This document shows, in pieces, positions 43,835 through 51,532 of a stretch of DNA of 58,261 bases. The position numbers were made by a program, and so were the translations under genes. Each line of letters opens with the position of its first letter. Position 1 is the first letter of the stretch. The stretch is from Paenibacillus sedimenti (GTDB lineage: Bacteria; Bacillota; Bacilli; Paenibacillales; NBRC-103111): NCBI RefSeq assembly GCF_014534655.1, contig NZ_JACVVD010000022.1, positions 1-58,261 on the forward strand, given 5' to 3'. Below the pieces are notes generated by a model. It worked only from the letters and a program-made list of their open reading frames with translations. It searched no databases and was not told where the DNA came from.

Positions 43835-44486
43835 GCTCTCTAGCTCCCCCATTCTTTTGCCTCTCAAGTTCGAGCTGAGCTTTCAGCTCATTAATCTGCT
43901 GCTGCAGTCCTTCAAACATATCGATAACCGGGTCAGGCAAGTTGGCATGATCCAAGCGATTCACGCGAACGCCGTCCCGCTTCACTAATTTACCCGGTAT
44001 ACACACGACCGTGCTGTTCGGCGGCACTTCTTGGATGACAACAGCGTTGGAACCAACGCGTGAGTTTTCACCAACGGTGAACGAGCCGAGAATTTTCGCA
44101 CCAGAGCCGATAACCACATTATTGCCAATTGTCGGGTGTCTCTTACCCTTCTCTTTGCCGGTGCCCCCTAAAGTCACGCCCTGGTATAAAATCACATCGT
44201 CGCCGATCTCGCAAGTTTCCCCGATCACAACGCCCATACCGTGATCAATAAACAATCGGTTGCCGATTACCGCGCCCGGATGGATCTCGATGCCCGTCAT
44301 AAAACGACTAAACTGGGAAATAATTCGGGCAATGGTGTACATACCCCGTTTGTAAAACCAGTGGCCGATCCGATGCGCCCAAATGGCATGAAGGCCGGAA
44401 TACGTAAACACCACTTCAAACCAGCTGCGAGCGGCCGGGTCGTTATCGAATACGGCGGAAATATCGGATTTGATCGATTTCCACAT
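43815..44486 (-). CDS. cysE: Serine O-acetyltransferase
   Basis: 223-aa left-handed beta-helix enzyme making O-acetylserine, the first step of cysteine synthesis. Seen are HRIGHWFYKRGMYTIARIIS, GIEIHPGAVIGNRLFIDHGM and GETCEIGDDVILYQGVTLGG, the typical hexapeptide core with the catalytic His/Asp. ATG 44486 has AAGGTG upstream. It is the first gene after the cysteine T-box. Confidence 0.95.
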   Translation of the reverse strand: MWKSIKSDISAVFDNDPAARSWFEVVFTYSGLHAIWAHRIGHWFYKRGMYTIARIISQFSRFMTGIEIHPGAVIGNRLFIDHGMGVVIGETCEIGDDVILYQGVTLGGTGKEKGKRHPTIGNNVVIGSGAKILGSFTVGENSRVGSNAVVIQEVPPNSTVVCIPGKLVKRDGVRVNRLDHANLPDPVIDMFEGLQQQINELKAQLELERQKNGGAREHDAQSV

Positions 44487-44780
44487 GTTTTCACCTTCTT
44501 AGTAGGAAATAAGAGATAAGCAAGTTTGATCGTGTGCAATGTTTTATGCCTCGTTTCCAAAAGGAAACGGGCGATCATGTTTTCCGTAGGAAAACTTCCT
44601 TGCGGCCCTGCACAAACGTTCAAGCGTGTCCGCGGTCGGGCGGTCAGCACGGACAAGGACGAAAGCGCTTCTCGCACCAGCCCCCGCTCAAAACGTTCGA
44701 GCCCCGCTCCCTCTCCAATTGTTCGTGGTCCAGGGGGCGAAACCCCTGGGCCCCTCCTTCTAGGAGGGTTTGGGAGGTCA
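44487..44780 (-). other. Hairpin-rich non-coding stretch between T-box terminator and cysE
   Basis: No gene recognised. The region is GC-rich compared with its surroundings near 44630-44770 and contains four clear hairpins: CGTTTCC/GGAAACG (44552-44569), GTTTTCC/GGAAAAC (44579-44595), CCAGGGG/CCCCTGG (44730-44749) and CCCTCCT/AGGAGGG (44752-44768). Every antiterminated cysE transcript must carry it. It may be a small mobile repeat or a second control layer. Open frames here lack ribosome sites. Confidence 0.6.
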
Positions 44781-45055
44781 CAAAAACAAAAAGCCTCCGC
44801 AGCCTGTATGGCTGCAGAGGCGTACTAACGCGGTTCCACTCTGCTTGGTGACTCGGAAGTCTCCCAACTCAAATCCCGTAACGTGGGTGTTCCGGCTGCG
44901 CCTACGATGCTCTCACGAGATTTCGGCGCGGCAGCTCCCAGGTGCATTTCCGGTTAAAGGGATTGGATAACTCACAGCCGAAGCGAGGGCGCCCCGATTA
45001 TCCTCTCTGAAAATCCCTAGCTAAACGTACTCTCCTGATCGTTGCTTTTGATATT
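44781..45055 (-). ncRNA. T-box leader, cysteine specific, upstream of cysE-cysS
   Basis: The T-box sequence AGAGTGGAACCGCG is present at 44842-44829. It is followed by a terminator, GCCTCTGCAGCC/GGCTGCGGAGGC (44821-44793), and TTTTTGTTTTTG. Upstream is a long Stem I with GATAAT/GTTATC. Its specifier loop reads GAAATGCACC, so the specifier codon is TGC for Cys (44946-44944). Uncharged tRNA-Cys should prevent termination and induce cysE and cysS. The position between gltX and cysE is the same in B. subtilis. Confidence 0.94.
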
Positions 45056-45061
45056 GTGTTA

Positions 45062-45090
45062 AGTATAGCGAAAAGAACCTCGTTTTACAA
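45062..45090 (-). promoter_or_regulatory. Sigma-A promoter of the cysE T-box transcript
   Basis: Minus strand TTGTAA (45090-45085), 17-nt spacer, TATACT (45067-45062). The last three bases of the -35 hexamer are the TAA stop codon of gltX. Confidence 0.75.
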
Positions 45091-46539
45091 TAAGTTCCGA
45101 AGACGGGAAGCGACTTTTTCTTTGCCAAGCAGATAAAGCGACATGTTCAGATCCGGACCATGAACCTGCCCCGTACAAGCGGAGCGAATCGACATGAAGA
45201 GCTGCTTGCCTTTGAAGCCCGTATCCTTCTGTACTTGCTTCAGCAGTGCCGGAATGGCTTCCGCCGTGAAAGCCTCCGCTTGCTCTACTTGCCCAAGGAA
45301 GCTGCTCAGCACCGCTGGCACGTGCTCTTCCTTCAAGACGGCCGCCGCTTCTTCATCGATAACAAGCTCTTCTTGGAAGAAGAGGCTGGATAGCTCGACG
45401 ATTTCGGCCGCGTAGCGCATTCTCTCCTGATTGAGACCGACTAAAGCGGATACCCATTCCTGTGCCGCTGCATCCGGCTCGCCCTGGATGTATCCCGCTT
45501 TTTGCAAATGAGACACACATAGCTCGACGATCCGGGAAAGCGGAGCCTTTTTCAAATAATGGTTGTTCATCCAGTTCAACTTATCCATGTCAAACACGGC
45601 CGGACTCTTGGATACGCGATCCAAATCAAACTGGGCGATGAGCTCTTCCTTGGTGAAAATCTCTTCTTCCCCGCCAGGTGACCAGCCTAGCAGCGCGATA
45701 AAGTTTACAACGGCTTCCGGCAGGTAACCTAATTCTTTGTACTGCTCGATAAACTGGATGATGGACTCATCGCGTTTACTCATTTTTTTGCGATCTTGAT
45801 TCAGAATCAACGCGAGATGAGCGAATTCTGGAATCGGAAGCCCCAGCGCTTCGTACATCAAAATTTGTCTCGGGGTGTTGGACAGATGTTCCTCACCGCG
45901 AATGACAAGGTTGATTTTCATCAGATGGTCATCAACGATAACCGCGAAATTATAAGTAGGAATGCCGTCAGGACGGGCAATAATGAAATCGCCGATCCCG
46001 TTCGAATCGAACTCGACATGTTCACGTACTTTATCTTTAAAAGCAATGATACGGTTTTCCGGAACACGGAAACGTGTGGAAGGAATACGTCCTTCTGCTT
46101 GAAAGGCAGCTGCCTGTTCAGGCGTTAAGTTACGGCATCTGCCCGAGTATCCGCCCATCTCTCCGCGTGCTTCCTGCTCCGCGCGCTCTTGTTCCAGATC
46201 TTCTTCCGAGCAATAGCAATGGTACGCGTGACCGTCACGAATCAGTTGATCTACATAGGTTTTATAAATATCCAGGCGTTCCATTTGACGATAAGGACCG
46301 TAAGGACCTCCGATATCAACACTTTCATCCCACTCTAAGCCGAGCCATCTTAAACCGTTCAATTGATCCGCAATACCGGATTCCTTGTGACGGGTCTGGT
46401 CCGTATCTTCAAAACGAACGACGAACGCTCCGCCATGACGGCGTGCTAATAAATAATCGAATAAAGCGGTACGAGCACCGCCAATATGTAAATGTCCGGT
46501 AGGACTTGGTGCGTAACGCACACGTAATGGCTGATTCAT
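45085..46539 (-). CDS. gltX: Glutamyl-tRNA synthetase
   Basis: 484-aa class I synthetase. The HIGH-type signature is APSPTGHLHIGGARTALF at the N-terminus and the KMSKS-type loop is RKKMSKRDESI (about residue 255). In Bacillales this enzyme is non-discriminating and also charges tRNA-Gln for later amidation; that is inferred from the lineage. GAGGGC precedes ATG 46539. It lies between ispF and the cysE T-box. Confidence 0.97.
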   Translation of the reverse strand: MNQPLRVRYAPSPTGHLHIGGARTALFDYLLARRHGGAFVVRFEDTDQTRHKESGIADQLNGLRWLGLEWDESVDIGGPYGPYRQMERLDIYKTYVDQLIRDGHAYHCYCSEEDLEQERAEQEARGEMGGYSGRCRNLTPEQAAAFQAEGRIPSTRFRVPENRIIAFKDKVREHVEFDSNGIGDFIIARPDGIPTYNFAVIVDDHLMKINLVIRGEEHLSNTPRQILMYEALGLPIPEFAHLALILNQDRKKMSKRDESIIQFIEQYKELGYLPEAVVNFIALLGWSPGGEEEIFTKEELIAQFDLDRVSKSPAVFDMDKLNWMNNHYLKKAPLSRIVELCVSHLQKAGYIQGEPDAAAQEWVSALVGLNQERMRYAAEIVELSSLFFQEELVIDEEAAAVLKEEHVPAVLSSFLGQVEQAEAFTAEAIPALLKQVQKDTGFKGKQLFMSIRSACTGQVHGPDLNMSLYLLGKEKVASRLRNLL

Positions 46540-46582
46540 GTCTAAAGCCCTCTTTTCCCCTTATTTCCTGCTATAATATCTG

Positions 46583-47068
46583 CTATTCTAGCATATCTCG
46601 AATTAAACAAACAACCGTTTGCGCAGCGATGCCTTCGCCTCTTCCGGTGAACCCAAGCTGCTCTGTTGTTGTTGCTTTCACATTCACTTGATCTGGTTTG
46701 GCTTCCAGCGCTTCGGCAATAATCTCAACCATTTGCGGAATGTATGGCGCCATTTTCGGCTTCTGCGCGATGATGGTCGAGTCCGCATTGCTAAGGCGGT
46801 AGCCTCTATCCTTAGCCAACTGCCAGACGTGCTTAAGCAGCACCAGGCTGTCTGCATCCTTGAATTCCGCTGCGGTGTCCGGGAAATGCTTGCCAATGTC
46901 GCCTAAACTGAGTGCGCCGAGAATCGCATCACTAATCGCATGCAGCAGCACATCAGCATCCGAGTGCCCCAACAAGCCTTTCTCATAAGGTATCGTTACG
47001 CCGCCAATAATGCACTTGCGCCCTTCCACTAACTGATGAACGTCAAACCCTTGTCCTACTCGAATCAT
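46583..47068 (-). CDS. ispF: 2-C-methyl-D-erythritol 2,4-cyclodiphosphate synthase
   Basis: 161-aa trimeric enzyme of the MEP isoprenoid pathway. The zinc ligands are in GQGFDVHQL and GHSDADVLLHA, and the C-terminal ATTTEQLGFTGRGEGIAA is the family signature. ATG 47068 overlaps the ispD stop (ATGA); a 12-codon longer frame is rejected. Confidence 0.97.
   Translation of the reverse strand: MIRVGQGFDVHQLVEGRKCIIGGVTIPYEKGLLGHSDADVLLHAISDAILGALSLGDIGKHFPDTAAEFKDADSLVLLKHVWQLAKDRGYRLSNADSTIIAQKPKMAPYIPQMVEIIAEALEAKPDQVNVKATTTEQLGFTGRGEGIAAQTVVCLIRDMLE
46585..46614 (-). promoter_or_regulatory. Candidate promoter of gltX inside the end of ispF
   Basis: Minus strand TTGTTT (46614-46609), 18-nt spacer, TAGAAT (46590-46585) with an extended TGC before the -10. 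About 46 nt before gltX. Confidence 0.5.
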
Positions 47069-47769
47069 CGATGTCCCTCTCCTCTTACATGTTGTAAAAT
47101 CCATTCAGCCCAAGGCAAGTCCTCCGGGGTCGTAATTTTAATGTTATAGTAGTCCCCTTCGACCACATGGACGGTTGTCCCCATTCTTTCTACCAGCATG
47201 GCATCATCCGTACCAAGGAAGCCTTCGTTCAGAGCTTGTTCATGCGCATCCAGCAGAACGGAAAGCCGAAAAGCTTGCGGCGTTTGGATTGCCCACAAGC
47301 TTCTTCTATCTGGCGTTGATTTAATTTGCTTTGCTTCATTCACGATTTTGATCGTATCCTTTACCGGAACGGCCAGAACAGCAGCATCGCTTTCCTGCGC
47401 CTTGCGGAAGCATGAGAGCACATGTTCGACTGCCGCAAAAGGTCTCACTCCGTCGTGCACGAGCACCCACTCTGTTCCTGGCTGGAGTGCATCCAGTCCC
47501 TTTTTCACCGATTCTTGACGTTCGGCACCTCCGGCTTGTACGCTCGTGACTTTCGTTAGCGCGTAATCCTTTACGTAAGAACTACAACGTTTCATGTCAG
47601 TTTCCCCAACAACCAAAATGATTTCATCCACTTCATGTATGTTTTGAAATAATTGCAAGGTATGTACCAGAATTGGCTTCTGACCGAGCTTTAAATATTG
47701 CTTGCTTTCAGCCGTTCGCATGCGCGAGCCTTTGCCCGCGGCTACGATGACAACCCCTAGCTTCCCCAT
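47065..47769 (-). CDS. ispD: 2-C-methyl-D-erythritol 4-phosphate cytidylyltransferase
   Basis: 234-aa nucleotidyltransferase of the MEP pathway. The glycine-rich CTP loop is VIVAAGKGSRMRTAESKQYL, and other anchors are VLVHDGVRPF and QTPQAFR. It passes its product toward IspF after one kinase step (IspE, not in this window). It lies 73 nt downstream of yacL; the gap holds a small hairpin ACTTGCG/CGCAAGT (47795-47814). Confidence 0.97.
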   Translation of the reverse strand: MGKLGVVIVAAGKGSRMRTAESKQYLKLGQKPILVHTLQLFQNIHEVDEIILVVGETDMKRCSSYVKDYALTKVTSVQAGGAERQESVKKGLDALQPGTEWVLVHDGVRPFAAVEHVLSCFRKAQESDAAVLAVPVKDTIKIVNEAKQIKSTPDRRSLWAIQTPQAFRLSVLLDAHEQALNEGFLGTDDAMLVERMGTTVHVVEGDYYNIKITTPEDLPWAEWILQHVRGEGHR

Positions 47770-47842
47770 ATTGTCCCCTCTTCGTTAAGCGCTACTTGCG
47801 CTTTCCGCAAGTGTTAAATAACCTCCCCCTATCATACTGGTT

Positions 47843-48910
47843 TTATTGCGCTTTTTCCAATAGTTTTGGTTTGGCGAAAATCATACGTCCCGCTGATGTT
47901 TGCAGCACGCTCGTGACCATGACTTCCAGTGTCGAACCGATAAATTCGCGACCGCCTTCCACCACGATCATCGTACCGTCATCCAGATAAGCGACGCCTT
48001 GCCCATGCTCCTTGCCGTCTTTAATGACTTGAACAATAATTTCTTCTCCCGGCAATACAACAGGCTTCACCGCATTCGCAAGATCGTTAATATTCAATAC
48101 CGAAACACCCTGCAGCTCGCAAACCTTGTTTAGATTAAAATCATTCGTTATGACTTTGCCCTGCAGCACTTTCGCCAAGCGAACCAACTTGCTGTCCACT
48201 TCGGAAATTTCTTCGAAATCCCCTTCGTAGATTAGGACTTTAACTTCTAATTCCTTCTGAATTTTGTTTAAAATATCAAGTCCGCGGCGACCGCGATTTC
48301 GTTTGAGCAAATCTGAAGAATCGGCAATATGCTGCAGTTCCTCTAACACAAATTCCGGGATGACTAACGTACCTTCGATAAACCCTGTTTTACAAATATC
48401 CGCAATGCGACCGTCGATAATAACACTTGTATCCAGAATCTTGTGTTCTTCATATGGACGATGTGTCTGCTTGTCCTGCGACCCGGAACGTACGTTCTTA
48501 GTGAGCTGTATAAGCTCTTCTCGCTTACTATAACCTATGCGAAAGCCCATAACTGCAAGTACACCGGCAACGACTACAGGTAAAAAAGGACCGGCCCACG
48601 TCGCTTTCTCCAACACGGGAAATGCCAATACTGAGATCAATAGACCGATAACCAGTCCAACGGTTCCCGCCAGCAAATCGGATACAGGAATATTCTCTAC
48701 ATTCCTTTCACCTCGCAGCAGCAGTTTCATCCCGGCGTTCGCCACCCATGCCGCTATCAAAAACATGGTTACCGCACATAAGCTCTTAATCCAGAATACT
48801 TGTCCAGCCTCACTCGATACGCCTGCCAAACGGAGTATGGAATCACTCCATTGATAACCTAAACTTCCACCCATGATTGCAAAAATGATTTGTACCCATT
48901 TCCTCATCAT
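47843..48910 (-). CDS. PIN and TRAM domain membrane protein (YacL)
   Basis: 355-aa protein. Four hydrophobic segments fill about residues 1-125. A PIN nuclease-like domain (HKILDTSVIIDGRIADICKT) follows, with acidic residues at DTSVIIDGR and ITNDFNLNKVC. A C-terminal TRAM RNA-binding domain covers about residues 285-345 (HGQGVAYLDDGTMIVVEG). YacL-like proteins are conserved next to disA and ispD in Bacilli. The combination suggests a membrane-tethered ribonuclease; the function is inferred. ATG 48910 has GGAGG 7 nt upstream. Confidence 0.9.
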   Translation of the reverse strand: MMRKWVQIIFAIMGGSLGYQWSDSILRLAGVSSEAGQVFWIKSLCAVTMFLIAAWVANAGMKLLLRGERNVENIPVSDLLAGTVGLVIGLLISVLAFPVLEKATWAGPFLPVVVAGVLAVMGFRIGYSKREELIQLTKNVRSGSQDKQTHRPYEEHKILDTSVIIDGRIADICKTGFIEGTLVIPEFVLEELQHIADSSDLLKRNRGRRGLDILNKIQKELEVKVLIYEGDFEEISEVDSKLVRLAKVLQGKVITNDFNLNKVCELQGVSVLNINDLANAVKPVVLPGEEIIVQVIKDGKEHGQGVAYLDDGTMIVVEGGREFIGSTLEVMVTSVLQTSAGRMIFAKPKLLEKAQ

Positions 48911-48997
48911 AGATTCACCTCCATATCAACAATGTTTATGCCTTATTACAATTATGTTCCAATTTATCCATCGCTAATCACGAATCCTCACACAAAA

Positions 48998-49026
48998 TTG
49001 AAATATTAGGAAGCTTCCTTTATAAT
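48998..49026 (+). promoter_or_regulatory. Sigma-A promoter with a perfect palindrome in its spacer
   Basis: TTGAAA (48998-49003), 17-nt spacer, TATAAT (49021-49026). The spacer contains the perfect 12-bp palindrome AGGAAGCTTCCT (49009-49020) ending right at the -10. A dimeric regulator bound there would block RNA polymerase. It reads into the hypothetical gene at 49064. Confidence 0.72.
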
Positions 49027-49063
49027 GAAATTGGAAGTTACAAACACACTCGAGGTGGATGGA

Positions 49064-49459
49064 ATGAGCTCCTTGACTTTAAAGCAGTTTCAAGATCAAG
49101 TGTCCGAATTGTTACTCCGTCACCGAAGTTTGCTTGATGTCTTGTCCAAATTTCAACAAACGAACGCAGCCGCTAATCGTTCCGTGATCAAATCCATTAC
49201 GGAATGTGGATGTATTGGAGTCCATGCAGCCAAACAAGAGTATCATCCGGAGATGACGCTGAATGAGGCGAAGGAAGTTCTTGGCACCCATGTAAACGGC
49301 CATCTGTGCGAACATTGCGCAGAAGTTGTAAGCGCAGAACTCGGCAGAAATCTTTTCTACATGTCGGCGCTTAGCAACCTTTTGGATGTAGATTTGGAGA
49401 AAGTCGTTGAGAATGAATCGAAGAAATGCTCGACATTAGGACTTTTTAACATGTCATGA
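49064..49459 (+). CDS. Conserved hypothetical Cys-containing protein
   Basis: 131-aa soluble, helix-rich protein without signal peptide. Conspicuous are SITECGCIGVHA (about residues 44-55), a CEHC pair near residue 81 and a late Cys in KKCSTLGLFNMS; these five Cys could bind metal. I recall similar proteins in Paenibacillaceae near disA, but cannot name the family with confidence (a DUF1573-like or MazG-like label is possible). ATG 49064 with GAGGTGG 5 nt upstream is chosen; an ATG at 49025 overlaps the promoter -10. It is the only plus-strand gene apart from gerD. Confidence 0.75.
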   Translation: MSSLTLKQFQDQVSELLLRHRSLLDVLSKFQQTNAAANRSVIKSITECGCIGVHAAKQEYHPEMTLNEAKEVLGTHVNGHLCEHCAEVVSAELGRNLFYMSALSNLLDVDLEKVVENESKKCSTLGLFNMS

Positions 49460-49473
49460 AAAACGAAAAAAAG

Positions 49474-49519
49474 AAGCATTTATTTTCTCTGAATCATCAG
49501 AAGAAAATAAATGCTTTTT
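49474..49519. terminator. Bidirectional terminator between the hypothetical gene and pssA
   Basis: GCATTTATTTTC (49476-49487) pairs perfectly with GAAAATAAATGC (49503-49514). T5 follows on the plus strand and TTCTTTTTTT on the minus strand. Confidence 0.85.
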
Positions 49520-49536
49520 ATTTTCGTTCACTGCGC

Positions 49537-50286
49537 CTACACGTCAGATTTTACGGAGTGGTTTTCGTCGTGAACGCGTCTTTTGTTCTTTCTGCGCAGC
49601 CTTATAAAGATGCCATCAACGTTTTTTTTTAAGCCATACAGCGCGTAAACCAGCAGCGGTACGAAGATCATTTTCGATATGGATTCCGGCCACTTGATTG
49701 CTATTACCACCGCGACGGCAACGATAATTGGCGTGATCCAGATCGCCGCTTTGGGAATGCCGGCCTTTTTGAAATTCGGATATTTCACTGTACTTACCAT
49801 GAGGTACGATAAAAGAATTGTGCTAACCAACAACACGTAAACGTTTATTTCGTTTTTAAATAATGCAAGCGTACAAAGTACGCCGCCTGCTGCCGGAATC
49901 GGCAGGCCGATAAAATAACCCGGAATACCGGCAACAACATTGAATCGAGCCAGACGAAGCGCTCCGCAAATCGGGAAGATGGCCGTTACAATCCATGCAA
50001 ACGCAGGGCTAATCACATTGGGATCATTAAATGCAACCACATACATGATGAAGGCTGGAGCTACACCGAAAGAGATGACATCGGACAGCGAATCCAGTTC
50101 TTTGCCAAACTCACTTTGAGCATTCAGAGCTCTCGCGACACGTCCGTCAAGTCCATCGAGCAGCATGGCAACGATGACAAGCACCGCAGCGCGTCCGGGT
50201 TCCCCATTAAAGACAAGAATAATCGACAGAACACCAAGGAATAAGTTCCCTACAGTAAAAAGGCTGGGAATTGATTTCGTTAACAT
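49537..50286 (-). CDS. pssA: CDP-diacylglycerol-serine O-phosphatidyltransferase
   Basis: 249-aa integral membrane CDP-alcohol phosphatidyltransferase. The catalytic signature DG-x2-(A)R-x8-G-x3-D-x3-D is seen in LLDGLDGRVARALNAQ and SEFGKELDSLSD (about residues 43-72). Six or more hydrophobic segments and a basic C-terminal tail (RLRRKNKRRVHDE) follow. The type II enzyme makes phosphatidylserine, the precursor of phosphatidylethanolamine. No psd decarboxylase gene follows here. ATG 50286 has GAGGTGG 10 nt upstream. It lies 85 nt after disA. Confidence 0.92.
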   Translation of the reverse strand: MLTKSIPSLFTVGNLFLGVLSIILVFNGEPGRAAVLVIVAMLLDGLDGRVARALNAQSEFGKELDSLSDVISFGVAPAFIMYVVAFNDPNVISPAFAWIVTAIFPICGALRLARFNVVAGIPGYFIGLPIPAAGGVLCTLALFKNEINVYVLLVSTILLSYLMVSTVKYPNFKKAGIPKAAIWITPIIVAVAVVIAIKWPESISKMIFVPLLVYALYGLKKNVDGIFIRLRRKNKRRVHDENHSVKSDV

Positions 50287-50371
50287 ATGTTTTTGTCCAC
50301 CTCTGGATTTACTATACCCTAATCCTACCTTAATAAAACCTCAACAATGATACTTTATGATTGTATCTACT

Positions 50372-51451
50372 TTAAATATGTCTGTCAATGAAGACTTGTT
50401 CTTGAATCCGCTTGAGTCCTTCTTTTATCGCGCGCGCTCTAACCTCGCCAATTCCATCCACTTCGTCCAGCTCCTCAATTGTCGCCATCATCATATGCGG
50501 CAGATAGCCGAACTTCTCTACAAGATTGGCGATAATAATCGAAGGGAGCCGGGGGATTTTGCCCAACATTCGGAAACCACGCGGCGAAACAGGTTCTTCG
50601 GCGATGGCATTCGTATGCGGATAGCCGAGTAAACGAATGATTTGATGCGGCTCAAGCAGCTCATCGGAAGAGAGTCGTTTCAAACCGGCCAGCACATCCT
50701 TCACTTTCTCTTCAGACAGTTCGCGCACATAATCTTTCACAAGAAGGCGTGCCTCCAGCTCGGAGTTACCAACCAATTCTTCCAGCTGCATGCTGATAAG
50801 GCGGCCTTCATTGCCCAGCTCGTTAATATAGCGATTGATTTCGGATTTGATTCTGAGAACCATCTCCACTCTAGCGATAACATTCGTAACGTCATGCAGC
50901 GTAACCAATTCCTCGAATTCGGAAGCACTTAGGTTGGTCATGGATTGGTCCAGTACGACCTTATACCTTTCCAGCGTCTGTATCGCTTGATTGGCTTTGG
51001 TCAGGATCACGCCGATATCTTTGAGCGCATAACGTAAATTGCCTTGATACAGCGTAATCACATTCCGCCGCTGCGATATCGAGACAACAAGCTTATTCGT
51101 TTGTTTCGCTACACGCTCTGCCGTCCGATGTCTAATTCCCGTCTCGGATGACGATATAGAGGAATCCGGAATTAATTGTGTGTTCGCATACAGAATGCGC
51201 TTCATATCTTCACTGAGAATAATAGCTCCGTCCATTTTGGCCAGCTCATATAAATAATTAGGGGAGAAATCGCAGTCAATGGAGAACCCGCCGTCGACGA
51301 TTTCCATCACTTCCGGACTATAACCAACCACAATGAGCCCACCCGTCTTGGCACGCAAGACATTCTCCAAACCGTCGCGGAACGCGGTGCCTGGCGCAAC
51401 CATCTGCAGAAGTTGACTCATCACGTCACGCTTTGTCTCTTCTTTACTCAT
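50372..51451 (-). CDS. disA: DNA integrity scanning diadenylate cyclase DisA
   Basis: 359-aa octameric enzyme making c-di-AMP and sensing branched DNA, linking DNA damage to sporulation. The DAC domain carries MDGAIILSE (DGA motif) and TGIRHRTAER (RHR motif). The linker spine and C-terminal helix-hairpin-helix region (DEVDGIGEVRARAIKEGL) follow. Two adjacent ATG codons are possible; the second (51451) has better spacing to AGGAGG. Downstream of radA as in B. subtilis. Confidence 0.96.
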   Translation of the reverse strand: MSKEETKRDVMSQLLQMVAPGTAFRDGLENVLRAKTGGLIVVGYSPEVMEIVDGGFSIDCDFSPNYLYELAKMDGAIILSEDMKRILYANTQLIPDSSISSSETGIRHRTAERVAKQTNKLVVSISQRRNVITLYQGNLRYALKDIGVILTKANQAIQTLERYKVVLDQSMTNLSASEFEELVTLHDVTNVIARVEMVLRIKSEINRYINELGNEGRLISMQLEELVGNSELEARLLVKDYVRELSEEKVKDVLAGLKRLSSDELLEPHQIIRLLGYPHTNAIAEEPVSPRGFRMLGKIPRLPSIIIANLVEKFGYLPHMMMATIEELDEVDGIGEVRARAIKEGLKRIQEQVFIDRHI

Positions 51452-51463
51452 CATTTCCCTCCT

Positions 51464-51504
51464 GAGAGTTTTGCGATAGCAAAACTTGCTTCATAAGCAT
51501 GTGC
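51464..51504. repeat. Dispersed hairpin repeat, copy 4 (radA-disA gap)
   Basis: Plus strand GAGAGTTTTGCGATAGCAAA then ACTTGCTTCATAAGCATGTGC. Hairpin GTTTTGC-gata-GCAAAAC followed by TTGCTTCATAAGC. Same orientation as the copy at 10061 with compensatory stem changes (GTTTTGC/GCAAAAC against GTTTTC/GAAAAC). Confidence 0.68.
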
Positions 51505-51532
51505 TGTGCTTGCAGGTTGAATGGTTCACGAG

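Noticed and set aside
44297..44677. Minus-strand 126-codon frame between the T-box and cysE
   Set aside because: It overlaps the cysE start out of frame and has no family resemblance.
44526..44970. Plus-strand open frames across the T-box region
   Set aside because: They run antisense through a well-defined T-box RNA and hairpins and lack ribosome sites.
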